Source: Promethearchaeia archaeon (GTDB taxonomy: Archaea > Asgardarchaeota > Lokiarchaeia > Sigyniarchaeales > SOKP01). Taken from it: DNA of 64,000 nucleotides. Within the stretch, counting starts at the first letter, position 1, and every line of letters begins with the position of its first letter. A program made the position numbers and the translations under genes. Of the stretch, positions 50,198-59,126 are shown in pieces. The stretch is taken from assembly GCA_029856125.1 (NCBI GenBank), contig JAHQWJ010000136.1:21514-85513 (forward strand). Direction: 5' to 3'. A model generated the notes under the pieces. It was given only the letters and a program-made list of their open reading frames with translations, ran no database searches and was not told the origin of the DNA.

Positions 50198-51237
50198 ACT
50201 ACTTCTTCTATTTTCTTAGTCTTAGCACTTTTGTACATCGCCTCAACGATATTCAATATTTTATAACCATAAACGCTATCAGTAAGTGGTTTCTTATTAC
50301 TTAGAATGCAGTCAATAAAGTGAGTTATCTCTTGAGGATAACCAAAAGACCAAGCCTCAGTAGGAACGGGAAACGTCCATCCTTTCGTAGTTTCAGCTTT
50401 TTCTACAGCATATCCATACCCGTTTTTACTATACACGCTCACTAAATCAGAAAAAGTTGGAGCGACTTTAATTTGACCTTCGGTGCCAAATAGTTCAAAG
50501 CGCATGTCATAACCTCCTGGTGCTGTCCAAGATTCTTCGATTACTATTTGCGCATCGTTTTCAAAATAAAGAATTCCTACAGCGTTGTCTTCTACTTCAC
50601 AAGTTCCAAAAATCCCTCGATCGCTTTGTATTGTCCTGGTTTGGCAATACACTTCGCTAACTTCACATCCAAGATACCAAACTAAACAAGCAATATCGTG
50701 AATTCCTAAGTCTAATAACGCACCACCTCCGGATTCCTCCAACTTATAAAACCATCGAGAATGTGGTCCCGAATGTTGTTCTTTACCACGACCCATATAT
50801 ATTGTTCCTAAAGCGCCTTCCTTTATAATTTCTTTAACCTTACTAAATGAAGGAGCGTACATGTTGTTTTCACAATAAAAAATCTTCCGGTTTGAAGCTT
50901 TTTCTACATCTAACATTTCGCCTGCTTCTTTAATGTTTCTAGCCAATGGTTTTTCTACGAGTGCATGCTTTCCTGAGCGCAAGATATTACAGGTTACTTC
51001 TTTATGCAAATTATTTGGGACGCAGACAGAAACAGCGTCGCATTCTAATTTTAATAGGTCTTTATAATCAGTAAAGTAGCTATTGATAATATTATATTTT
51101 TTCATTAAATTATTGGCTTCATCTTTATTATTTGACGCTATTCCCACAATTTCTACATTTGGTAATGAGGAATACGAATAGCAATGATGGTCAGCAATAA
51201 AACCCGACCCAATAATGCCTACTTTAATCTTATTCAT
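50194..51237 (-). CDS. Gfo/Idh/MocA family oxidoreductase
   Basis: A 347-residue NAD(P)-dependent dehydrogenase with Rossmann motif GIIGSGFIADHH, strand-turn VEIVGIASNN and the family signature ALVEKPLARN. The substrate domain carries YMGRGKEQHSGPHSRWFYKLEESGGGALLDLGIHDIACL, where GGALLDLGIHD gives the catalytic His. It oxidises sugars or cyclitols. The start is ATG. The stop overlaps the stop of the DegT gene by 4 bp on the other strand. A surface-sugar pathway is plausible but unproven. Confidence 0.92.
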   Translation of the reverse strand: MNKIKVGIIGSGFIADHHCYSYSSLPNVEIVGIASNNKDEANNLMKKYNIINSYFTDYKDLLKLECDAVSVCVPNNLHKEVTCNILRSGKHALVEKPLARNIKEAGEMLDVEKASNRKIFYCENNMYAPSFSKVKEIIKEGALGTIYMGRGKEQHSGPHSRWFYKLEESGGGALLDLGIHDIACLVWYLGCEVSEVYCQTRTIQSDRGIFGTCEVEDNAVGILYFENDAQIVIEESWTAPGGYDMRFELFGTEGQIKVAPTFSDLVSVYSKNGYGYAVEKAETTKGWTFPVPTEAWSFGYPQEITHFIDCILSNKKPLTDSVYGYKILNIVEAMYKSAKTKKIEEVV

Positions 51238-51306
51238 TTTAATCCTCGCTTAATAATTCTAATTAATAATAATTTAGGTTTTTAACTTTATAATTGTAGT
51301 TGGATT

Positions 51307-52416
51307 TTATTTCCAGAAGTCCGAAGAAGAACTAAACCTTTTAATTTTGGAGAAAGGACAAGCAGCAATACAATTCCCACAATCACCTGAATTTTCGATC
51401 CAAAATTCGAAGCATTTTTCTACATCGACGTAGTATTTTTTAACACATGAATTGTTAGAAATCGTAGCTGGTTCAAAAGTGGGATCTTTTTCTTTGGTAA
51501 TTGCGTCGTTTTCGCAAGCTTCAGCGCATTTGTAGCAAGTTTTACAGAAATTCTGAACTTTTTTAATAAAATCTAAGTTCAGTTCATCAGCTATTAATGG
51601 CATATCCGTAAAAACTTTACAAATTCTAACTCTTGGACCATATTCTGGTGTGAGCAACAATCCATTTCTACCTAATGCTCCTAAACCTGCGTCAATTGCT
51701 AGAGGTATACTGAGTGCAGTGTCGTTACCACACTGGATCGCTCGATATCCTAAATTTCTGATAAATTCTCCTAAACAGGCGATCGTAAAAGCCATTTTTG
51801 AATAACCTACAGCTGAAGCAGCTGAAGCTGGTTGGGCAGGGGCAGTAGAAATTGCAATTTGGTCCATTTCGATAGCCATAACAATGACTTTATTTATCCC
51901 CTCTGGCAAGTTAATGGGACTTTCTAATATAGAATTAGACGCTTCACCCTTTCTGATCCTTTCTTTTGAATCTGCTTCGCTGGTTAATGTAGGTCTTACA
52001 AAACCGGTTTTATATATCCATCTCTCGTTAACATCTGCAATACCCACTAGTGATGCTCCATAAAATTTTGCCGCTTTTTTAGTCTTTTCAGTAAAAATTT
52101 TTAAGTCTTTAACAGGATATTTTTCTCTCATCCAGTCTACTCCGTATCCTATATCAGTTAATTCTTCTCTATGCCAACTAAAAGCTAAAGGAAAATTTTC
52201 GTAAACAGTCCATCCTGCTGCAACTAGCGCAAAATCAATCCGAGAATATCCATCCTTTCCCGAATTAATATGACTGTCTATATTATACTCGAACATTTTC
52301 CCATAAGTAGGTAGCGATTTATCCCATAATCTTCTATAAAGCACGTTATACTTCTGCTCGAAGCGACTGTAAGAATTTTCGTCAATTTCGTAGGGAAAGA
52401 TTTTTTTGGTTTGCAT
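51307..52416 (-). CDS. Reductive dehalogenase-like Fe-S protein (RdhA family)
   Basis: A 369-residue protein with the RdhA/QueG-type C-terminal half. GYSKMAFTIACLGEFIRNLGYRAIQCGNDTALSIPLAIDAGLGALGRNGLLLTPEYGPRVRICKVFTDMPL marks the corrinoid-binding region. Two 4Fe-4S motifs follow: CKTCYKCAEAC, and C-x14-C-x2-C-x3-CPF. The closing CVKKYYVDVEKCFEFWIENSGDCGNCIAACPFSK is family-like. It has no twin-arginine signal, so it should be cytoplasmic. RdhA-like genes have been reported in Lokiarchaeota. True dehalogenation is not proven. The ATG at 52416 is preferred to 52434. Confidence 0.8.
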   Translation of the reverse strand: MQTKKIFPYEIDENSYSRFEQKYNVLYRRLWDKSLPTYGKMFEYNIDSHINSGKDGYSRIDFALVAAGWTVYENFPLAFSWHREELTDIGYGVDWMREKYPVKDLKIFTEKTKKAAKFYGASLVGIADVNERWIYKTGFVRPTLTSEADSKERIRKGEASNSILESPINLPEGINKVIVMAIEMDQIAISTAPAQPASAASAVGYSKMAFTIACLGEFIRNLGYRAIQCGNDTALSIPLAIDAGLGALGRNGLLLTPEYGPRVRICKVFTDMPLIADELNLDFIKKVQNFCKTCYKCAEACENDAITKEKDPTFEPATISNNSCVKKYYVDVEKCFEFWIENSGDCGNCIAACPFSKIKRFSSSSDFWK

Positions 52417-52551
52417 CTCAATCCTTTTTCTCAATTAAATTCTTTTTTTACTACTCTTTTAAAAGAGTTCAGCCTATTAAATATTATTTTAGGGCATGAA
52501 ATATAAAACTTTAAGAAGAAATTTATAAGGAAAAGTTTCATCATTTCCACT

Positions 52552-52845
52552 ATGCCAATATTTATTCTTGCAACTAAACTTCAAAACCCTAATTTAGTAA
52601 TAGATCGTAAAGAACACGGTGAAAAATTCTTAAAATTAGTTAAAGAAAAAGTTCCGAATGTTAAATGGATTGCACATTACGCAATATTGGGACCATATGA
52701 TTTTATAGATATTTTCGAAGCTGATAACGAACACGAAGCGGCGAAAGTTTCTTTACTTTCCCGAACTGTAGGGGCTGATTTTGCTGAAAGCTGGACTGCT
52801 ATTAAATACACAGAATTTCTTAAATTAGTGGAAGATTTAGAGTAA
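52552..52845 (+). CDS. GYD domain protein
   Basis: A 97-residue single-domain protein with the GYD-family alpha/beta dimeric ferredoxin-like pattern: FILATKL, a helix VIDRKEHGEKFLKLVKE, VKWIAHYAILGPYDFIDIFEADNEHEAAKVSLLSRTVGADFAESWTAI. The GPYDF motif gives the family its name. Function is unknown for the family. It starts with ATG and is the first of a three-gene run (GYD, Lin0512, Tag) divergent from the RdhA-like gene. Confidence 0.9.
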   Translation: MPIFILATKLQNPNLVIDRKEHGEKFLKLVKEKVPNVKWIAHYAILGPYDFIDIFEADNEHEAAKVSLLSRTVGADFAESWTAIKYTEFLKLVEDLE

Positions 52846-52863
52846 AAGAAGTGTTGTTCACTA

Positions 52864-53232
52864 ATGAAGAGGTTTATAGTGCAAATAGGATCAGGAGTAG
52901 ATCAACACGGACATAATGATGATTGCACTAATGCCGCAATAAAGGCGGTTAAAAACGCAATCTCAACTAACTGTCTTACTGGTTTATTGGAGATTTGTGG
53001 TTTAAAAGAACCAAATGATCTTCAAAAAATGGTCGTACATGTGAAGATTGGAGCACCTTATCCCGAAAATGTTAAAAGAGAAAAAGTTTTAGAAGCTATT
53101 CCATTTGGTTCCAAATCAATTGAGATAGAAAAAGGAGGATTAGTTGCGGCAGGGATAATGATTAAAGAATTAGGAGATACAACTAATAAAATAATTGTCT
53201 GTAATGCGGCTGTAACTGTATCGATCTTATAA
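52864..53232 (+). CDS. Lin0512 family protein
   Basis: A 122-residue protein that matches the Lin0512 family: MKRFIVQIGSGVDQHGHNDDCTNAAIKAVKNAISTNCLTGLLEI at the start, VHVKIGAPYPENV, AIPFGSKSIEIEKGGLVAAGI and the final strand IIVCNAAVTVSI. The family is a small fold of unknown role with conserved His and Asp. It follows the GYD gene by 18 nt, in the same direction. Confidence 0.9.
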   Translation: MKRFIVQIGSGVDQHGHNDDCTNAAIKAVKNAISTNCLTGLLEICGLKEPNDLQKMVVHVKIGAPYPENVKREKVLEAIPFGSKSIEIEKGGLVAAGIMIKELGDTTNKIIVCNAAVTVSIL

Positions 53233-53269
53233 AAAGAGAAATAAGGACAATATATGGGGAAACAATATT

Positions 53270-53842
53270 ATGGTGAAGAGATGTAAATGGGCAGATTACA
53301 ATGACTTAATGAAGGCATATCACGATAAAGAATGGGGGACACCTGAGCATGATGAGAAAAATCTCTACGAACTCTTGATTTTGGAAGGAATGCAAGCTGG
53401 TTTAAGCTGGAACACAGTGCTTCAAAAACGAAACAATTTTAGAAAAGCTTTTGATAATTTTGACTACACTAAAATTGTAAGATACAAAGAAAATAAAATC
53501 AAGGAATTGATGCAAAACAAGGGAATAATTCGAAATCGATTAAAAATTCAATCCGTAATCACAAACGCTAAATCTTTTATTAACGTTCAAGAAGAATTTG
53601 GTTCATTTAATAAATATATATGGAATTTTGTGGATAATATACCAGTTCATAATTCTTGGAAAAATTTAGAAGATTTACCTCCAAACACTGAACTTTCTAA
53701 TAGAATTAGCAAAGATATGAAAAAAAGAGGATTTAAATTTATTGGAACGACTATTATATACTCCTTTTTACAAGCCATTGGAGTTATAAACGATCACACG
53801 ATTGATTGTTTTCGATATAAAGAATTATTTAATTCGCTTTAG
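53270..53842 (+). CDS. tag: DNA-3-methyladenine glycosylase I
   Basis: A 190-residue Tag protein with the HhH-like core GMQAGLSWNTVLQKRNNFRKAF (substrate pocket). All four zinc ligands sit at expected positions: C5, H18 (YHDKEWG), H176 and C180 (NDHTIDCF). Tag removes 3-methyladenine from alkylated DNA. The start is ATG at 53270, 37 nt after the Lin0512 gene; other genes of base excision repair are not in the window. It is convergent with the GHL-type gene (2 nt between stops). Confidence 0.95.
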   Translation: MVKRCKWADYNDLMKAYHDKEWGTPEHDEKNLYELLILEGMQAGLSWNTVLQKRNNFRKAFDNFDYTKIVRYKENKIKELMQNKGIIRNRLKIQSVITNAKSFINVQEEFGSFNKYIWNFVDNIPVHNSWKNLEDLPPNTELSNRISKDMKKRGFKFIGTTIIYSFLQAIGVINDHTIDCFRYKELFNSL

Positions 53843-53844
53843 AT

Positions 53845-55146
53845 TTAAGTTAAATTCTCTAAGCCAATCTCTTCTTCTGCATATTTTTTTAAGGCAAGCC
53901 ACTGGTCATCGGTAGTTCCAAAATATTTAAAAACGGAAATACCTAAACCAAAATCAAAACCTCTCATTTGTTTCAGCATTTCAATAGCGTTACATTCAAC
54001 AGAATTTGTAACCGCTAATATTGGACTTTTAAATTCGTGTATTCGTTTTTTCATGTTCCTTATAAAATACCAATAGAAAAAATTGCCGAGCTTACCCCAA
54101 TACCACCCATCATCCCGAGTTCCCATCAAATAAGGATATTCCATAGGTGAGGAGACGTCTAAAATTGAAGAGAGTTTCGTCCAATCTTGACCTAAGCGTT
54201 TCCGAGTAAACATCTTTTTAGGCCCGGGAAGACAAAACCATCCAGAAGTACAATCTTTAGTGGTCTTTTTTATGACTGATTGAAGCTTTTGGGCGTATTC
54301 TGCTATCGTGTCTGACTTAAAATCGTACCATTCAGAGCTTTTAATAATTTTAGCCTTAGTTCCATGGTTTTTTCTAAACTTATCTAAACAACGATCACAA
54401 CAGCACAAATCCTTGAATGCGCCGTCATATCTAATATAATCAGCAAAAAATCCGCTTATAGAATATTGGTTTACTACTTCTCTTACTAGTTTTAAAAGAT
54501 AATCAACATGTTTGCTATTAGGGCACATAAAACTAGTAGTAGGAATAAAACCTTTTCCTCTAGCTCCCCTTACTTTTCCCCTTTTTTCATCAATCTTTTC
54601 AGTGAGAAAGGGTACTTTCTTTTTATAATCTTTAAATGACACACCCTCAGGCAAATCAATTCTCATCTCGCCCTCGTTGTGGGTCGATATTTCCCCTTTC
54701 TTGTAGTAAATTCCGGATTTTTTGCCCGTTGTCCCATGGATACTAACACGCTCAGGGTGGATAACACCTTGGTAAGCATCATTCATACTTGTGAACGAAA
54801 CCATTATTCTTATATTTCTATCTTTACCCACATCACAGAATTCCCCTAAAATATCTCTATTGATGGGATTCCATCCAATTTTCGTATCCCACATGCACGC
54901 TCCATCGGTGTCTTTAATAACAAGTCCAAAGACATTAAAATGGCTCTCCTCTAATTTATCCATAACTTCCTTTACATTCAATTCTTTCTCAGTATATTCG
55001 TAATCTAACTTTCTAAATCCTTGTGAACCTCTTACCGGCATTAATGCCATTGCATAAATTTTATTTGCCTTAAAAGCAGATTTTAATGCTGTTATTTTTT
55101 CTGGATCGGTTTTATAATAATCTGACCAATTAATTGCGCCTTTCAT
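53845..55146 (-). CDS. GHL-type TIM-barrel protein (putative glycoside hydrolase)
   Basis: A 433-residue protein resembling the hypothetical glycosyl hydrolase (GHL/DUF4015-like) TIM barrels. It has VMDKLEESHFNVFGLVIKDTDG, GRDRNIRIMVSFTSMNDA-like strands, and ISGFFADYIRYDGAFKDLCCCDRCLDKFRKNHG with the typical IRYD and CxRCxxxFRK segments. Later segments include SPMEYPYLMG and FGLGISVFKYFG. Family members may cleave polysaccharides, but activity is mostly untested. It has no signal peptide. The four Cys near residue 255 may bind a metal. It starts with ATG. Confidence 0.65.
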   Translation of the reverse strand: MKGAINWSDYYKTDPEKITALKSAFKANKIYAMALMPVRGSQGFRKLDYEYTEKELNVKEVMDKLEESHFNVFGLVIKDTDGACMWDTKIGWNPINRDILGEFCDVGKDRNIRIMVSFTSMNDAYQGVIHPERVSIHGTTGKKSGIYYKKGEISTHNEGEMRIDLPEGVSFKDYKKKVPFLTEKIDEKRGKVRGARGKGFIPTTSFMCPNSKHVDYLLKLVREVVNQYSISGFFADYIRYDGAFKDLCCCDRCLDKFRKNHGTKAKIIKSSEWYDFKSDTIAEYAQKLQSVIKKTTKDCTSGWFCLPGPKKMFTRKRLGQDWTKLSSILDVSSPMEYPYLMGTRDDGWYWGKLGNFFYWYFIRNMKKRIHEFKSPILAVTNSVECNAIEMLKQMRGFDFGLGISVFKYFGTTDDQWLALKKYAEEEIGLENLT

Positions 55147-55432
55147 CTTATCTCAATACTAATTAACTCTCTATTTTTCCAATTAATATCTTGAAGAACT
55201 ACAAAAAATAGATAATTTTACTCTTCAATTTCGATAATTATTTAAAACAATTCTTTTAGTAAATTTTTAAGGTTATTAGAATTTTTAATAATACAATCAT
55301 TTAAACATTTATATATACTAGAACGATTATTTATAATTGAAATCAAATTAAAATATATACTTGTCACATTAATTTAATATAGAAGACAAAACAATCAAGA
55401 ATGATACTTTATTAGGAGAAAAATGAACAAAA

Positions 55433-55963
55433 ATGTACGACGCTACCTTTAAAATAATAATTTTCGGAGACGCAGGTTGTGGGAAAACAACACTAACTCA
55501 AAGATTTTTAACGAATTTATTTGTATCAGATCAAACGATGACGATCGGAGTAGACTTTGAAGTAAAAAGCCTAGAAGTTGACGAACAAAAAGTAAAGTTA
55601 CAAATTTGGGATTTTGGAGGGGAGGAAAGATTTAGGTTTTTACTCCCTACGTACGTGAGAGGTGCTCGTGGCGGTCTGTTCTTATATGATATAACTAATT
55701 TTTCCTCAATTGCTCACATTGATGATTGGCTTAGCGTTATAAGAAAAGAAATAAGAGTTGAAGATATATTTCCCATTATAGCTGTTGGAGGAAAGGCAGA
55801 TTTAGTAGAAAGCAGAGAAGTCTCATCTGCAGAAGGTATTAAAATTGCGAAATCAAGAAAAGTGAACGGCTTTATTGAAACAAGCTCTAAAACGGGAGAA
55901 AATGTAGAAAAAACCTTTGAAGCATTAACGAGTTTAATGCTTAAAGATGTAAATAGAGTTTAA
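55433..55963 (+). CDS. Small GTPase with unusual G3 and G4 motifs
   Basis: A 176-residue GTPase: P-loop GDAGCGKTT (12-20), Thr37 in TMTIGVDF, G3 motif WDFGGEE (59-65), with Glu where the catalytic Gln normally is, and G4 motif VGGKADL (119-124), with Gly-Lys-Ala-Asp in place of Asn-Lys-x-Asp. ETSSKTG closes the G5 site. Hydrolysis may be slow or aided by a partner. An upstream ATG (55423) with AGGAG before it opens a short overlapping frame of nine codons; deleting one A of the AAAAA run would fuse it in frame (MNKMYDATFK). Confidence 0.9.
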   Translation: MYDATFKIIIFGDAGCGKTTLTQRFLTNLFVSDQTMTIGVDFEVKSLEVDEQKVKLQIWDFGGEERFRFLLPTYVRGARGGLFLYDITNFSSIAHIDDWLSVIRKEIRVEDIFPIIAVGGKADLVESREVSSAEGIKIAKSRKVNGFIETSSKTGENVEKTFEALTSLMLKDVNRV

Positions 55964-56027
55964 ATAATCAAACTCTATTATATTAAATCATTTGTTTTCA
56001 AAAGAAGCACTGTTTCTTAAAAAAATG

Positions 56028-56894
56028 TTATCTATTTATGATTTCAGTAATTTTTTCAGGTACTCTTGTAGTAATCCTCCGATTCAACACCATCGTTTGG
56101 TACTCCATGTCCTTTCTATATTGGTTCGCATACGAAATTAACTGCTCGATTATATCAATTTCTTTCTCAGCATCACTAATAAAATACCCTCCAAAACTGT
56201 GTATTTCAGCATAGTTCTTCTTAAGAATTTCCTGAAGCTCACCGGGTAACACATCGGTTCTATCTTTTAATGCTGAATTTATGGCATCAAGCAAACTTTT
56301 ATATCTTTCTTGTTTGCCGAACTGACATACTACGCATTTCGAGCTTCTATTTTTAAGAATATAAAGTATTATAATGCCAATTAGGTATCTAAAAGATTCG
56401 ACTACTTCATTAAATATACCTTTTTTCATGTATTTCTTCACGATAATTTCTGCAATTGAATATAAACTTGAGAAATATATGGCTCTGGAAAAATAAGCAG
56501 GGTCAACACAGAACAATCGTGTAAACCAAAATGGGCTAATTTCGTGAGGTGGATCTTCGTGAAAGATATAGTATACTAATCTTCCGTCTCGTTCTTTGTA
56601 TAGCGTCGTTTCTCTTTTGAGGATGTTTAAATAGGTTGAAATAGTGGAACGAGCGATATCTTTAAAAAATTTCTTATATTCTAATTCTACCTCATGTGTA
56701 GTGACTTTTTTTTTACCCTCGAGAAAAAATTTAAGCATGATACCTAAAATTCGATTCTCGTGAAGTCTCCCCGTTTTTATCTGTTGTTGCTCGTTCTCGT
56801 CTTCCCTAATGTTATAAATATCAATTAATTCAGGAGCGATTTCGTGAATTATTTTTTCTAATATGTAAACATTTAATTCAGTAATTTCTAACAA
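56028..56894 (-). CDS. Winged-helix regulator upstream of acyl-CoA synthetase genes
   Basis: A 288-residue protein. The N-terminal part has an HTH-like helix set (ILGIMLKFFLEGKKKVTTHEVELEYKKFFKDIARSTISTYLNILKRETTLYKERDGRLVYYIF), with the recognition helix at STISTYLNILKRE and a wing. The C-terminal half is helical, with SKCVVCQFGKQERYKSLL. I know no exact family. The start in the track is TTG, directly after an in-frame TGA and a GAGGA; ATT at 56885 would give better spacing. It is on the same strand as two acyl-CoA synthetase genes, and may control them. Confidence 0.65.
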   Translation of the reverse strand: MLEITELNVYILEKIIHEIAPELIDIYNIREDENEQQQIKTGRLHENRILGIMLKFFLEGKKKVTTHEVELEYKKFFKDIARSTISTYLNILKRETTLYKERDGRLVYYIFHEDPPHEISPFWFTRLFCVDPAYFSRAIYFSSLYSIAEIIVKKYMKKGIFNEVVESFRYLIGIIILYILKNRSSKCVVCQFGKQERYKSLLDAINSALKDRTDVLPGELQEILKKNYAEIHSFGGYFISDAEKEIDIIEQLISYANQYRKDMEYQTMVLNRRITTRVPEKITEIINR

Positions 56895-57101
56895 TCCTCA
56901 AAATTGATTTTTTTTCTAAATTATTAAAAAAAATGTAAACTTTTAATAATATTTATTCTAGTTAACTAGAATATTGTATGCAACATATAAAACTCCTATA
57001 AAAATGGAAAATTTAGTAATTTTTACATAATCATATTAAAAAATTAAAAAATATAAAAAAAATAAAAGAATTCTAGTTTTTTACGACTTCTATCTTGACG
57101 G

Positions 57102-58931
57102 TTATTGACCGTATTTTTCTTTCCAGATTGGATCGTTGATTTGTAATATCCTACGCTGAACTTTACCAAGGATATTTTTAGGAACTTCCGTGATAAACTC
57201 GATTTTTGCTGGACACTTCCATTTCGTTAAGTTTTCTTGCGTCCAAGTAATCAATTCCTCTTCAGTAATCTTACCGATGTATTCAGGTTTCAATTCAACC
57301 CAAGCTTTTGTGATTTCGCCGACTTTTCCTGCGGGATCAGGTAGACCAGAAACTGCTGCTTCAGACACTGCTTCGTGCTTCATTAACATCGATTCCACCT
57401 CTTTTGGAAAAACCGAATGTCCTGCTACTTTAATCAGTTGCTTTTTTCTGTCTCTGATCTCAATAGTTCCATCTTCATTCATAAAACCAATGTCTCCAGT
57501 TAAGAGCCATAATTTTCCTTTATATGTTTTAATAGTGTCGCTGGTTTCTTCAGGTTGATTGAGGTATTCGTACATAATTTGAGGACCGTGTACACAAATT
57601 TCACCAGTGTGTTCTTCTCCAAATTTAGTATCGTCCGGATTGCCTAAACAAATAGGTCCATCGTCAAAATTATCCGTTGGCCATATTCCCCATTCAGTGC
57701 CTGGGACGGGTAATCCTATAACTCCTATTGGACTTTCACTAAAAAGATTGCCTGCGCTAACAAGAGGCGAAGTTTCTGTTAATCCGTAACCTTCAACTAT
57801 ATTACCTCCTGTGTTATTTACAAAAGCATCTCGTACCGGTCGGTGTAGAGGTCCAGCTCCTGACGCACATAATTTTAATTTACCCATCACTCCCGGATAT
57901 TTCCCTTTGACATTTGGAAAATCGGCTAATCGCTTAAACAAAATTTCAGCACCGGCATACACTAATCCTTCTGGGGCTGGTAATTTTTCAATGTGTTCTA
58001 ATAGTTCTTCTGTGGGTGGAGGGGTTGGGAACATCATTATCCATCCTCCAAATGCGATAGTTGCGTTCATAACTATTGTATGAGCAAAACTGTGAAAAAA
58101 TGGAAGTACCCCAATATTTCCTATTCCTGGTTTTTCACCACCAAGCCAATATTTGGACTGATCCGCATTAGAAACTGCATTAAAATGAGTCAATACAGCC
58201 GCTTTTGGTACTCCTGTTGTTCCACCGGTCATTATATATGTAACTGGGTGCGTTTTGACATCGAATTTAACTTCCGGAACGTTTGGTTTAGTGTTTAATA
58301 AATCCATAAATTTAACTGCGCCGGGGACATTTACTTTTCCCTTAGGAATGATTCCTAGTTTCTTTCCTAATGCACGTTTAATACCTAAACCGTGTGCTAA
58401 ATCAGCAAGATTAGTATAGATGACTTTTTCAACGGTACTTTTTCCCAGAATCCCTCCAATATAAGGTAAATTTTTCTTTATTCTAGATTTGCTTTTCTCG
58501 TCAAAGAAGGCATCGTAAGCAATTAAGTATTTAGCGTTAGTTACATCTAATTGGTGCAATATCTCTAGTGGTTTATATGTTGGATTAATTCCCGAAGCGA
58601 TTGCTCCTATTCTTGTTATTGCAAAATAAGAAACTACATATTGAATACAATTTCCCATAAGTATAGCTACAACCTCGCCTTTTTTAACGCCTAGGTCGTG
58701 AAGCGCTGTTGCAAGGCTTAAAACATAATCGTGGAATTGACGATATGTAACCCATGTCTCCAAAAACCAGATAAAATTCTGCTCGCTATATTTTTCCACT
58801 TGAGCGTCTAAAAATTGATTTATCGTTTTTTCTTCGAATGTAACATTCTTTGGAACGTTATCCGGCCACCACTTTTTGAACCATATTTTATTTTCATTTA
58901 CTTGATAAGTATCTTCTTTTATAATAGGTAT
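57102..58931 (-). CDS. AMP-forming acyl-CoA synthetase, copy 1
   Basis: A long-chain-type acyl-CoA synthetase: TYIMTGGTTGVPKAAVLTHFN (P-loop), EGYGLTETSPLVSAG, WLLTGDIGFMNEDGTIEIRDRKKQLIKVAGHSVFPKEVE and the catalytic lysine in GKVQRR. The track begins at GTG 58799. Homology to the sister gene continues upstream (KIWFKKWWPDNVPKNVTFEEKTINQFLDAQ) to a TGA at 58938-58940, without any ATG, GTG or TTG. The start is probably ATA 58931 or ATT 58925, about 11-17 nt after the expected transcription start. This adds 42-44 residues. The product activates a fatty or other acid to its CoA ester. Confidence 0.92.
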   Translation of the reverse strand: MPIIKEDTYQVNENKIWFKKWWPDNVPKNVTFEEKTINQFLDAQVEKYSEQNFIWFLETWVTYRQFHDYVLSLATALHDLGVKKGEVVAILMGNCIQYVVSYFAITRIGAIASGINPTYKPLEILHQLDVTNAKYLIAYDAFFDEKSKSRIKKNLPYIGGILGKSTVEKVIYTNLADLAHGLGIKRALGKKLGIIPKGKVNVPGAVKFMDLLNTKPNVPEVKFDVKTHPVTYIMTGGTTGVPKAAVLTHFNAVSNADQSKYWLGGEKPGIGNIGVLPFFHSFAHTIVMNATIAFGGWIMMFPTPPPTEELLEHIEKLPAPEGLVYAGAEILFKRLADFPNVKGKYPGVMGKLKLCASGAGPLHRPVRDAFVNNTGGNIVEGYGLTETSPLVSAGNLFSESPIGVIGLPVPGTEWGIWPTDNFDDGPICLGNPDDTKFGEEHTGEICVHGPQIMYEYLNQPEETSDTIKTYKGKLWLLTGDIGFMNEDGTIEIRDRKKQLIKVAGHSVFPKEVESMLMKHEAVSEAAVSGLPDPAGKVGEITKAWVELKPEYIGKITEEELITWTQENLTKWKCPAKIEFITEVPKNILGKVQRRILQINDPIWKEKYGQ

Positions 58932-59126
58932 TTTTACTCACTCTCGTTGTTATCTAAATTGGTTTAAATATATGAATGCATCATTGTATATTATTTTCGT
59001 TGTTATAGAAATTAAAAAATATTTTACCTACTACACTAAAAAGCAAGAATTTTCTTACTAAAGTAGTTCAGAAACATATTTTAAAATGAAAAGGTTCAAA
59101 CTGTAACGAAGTTGAGAAAGTTGTTT

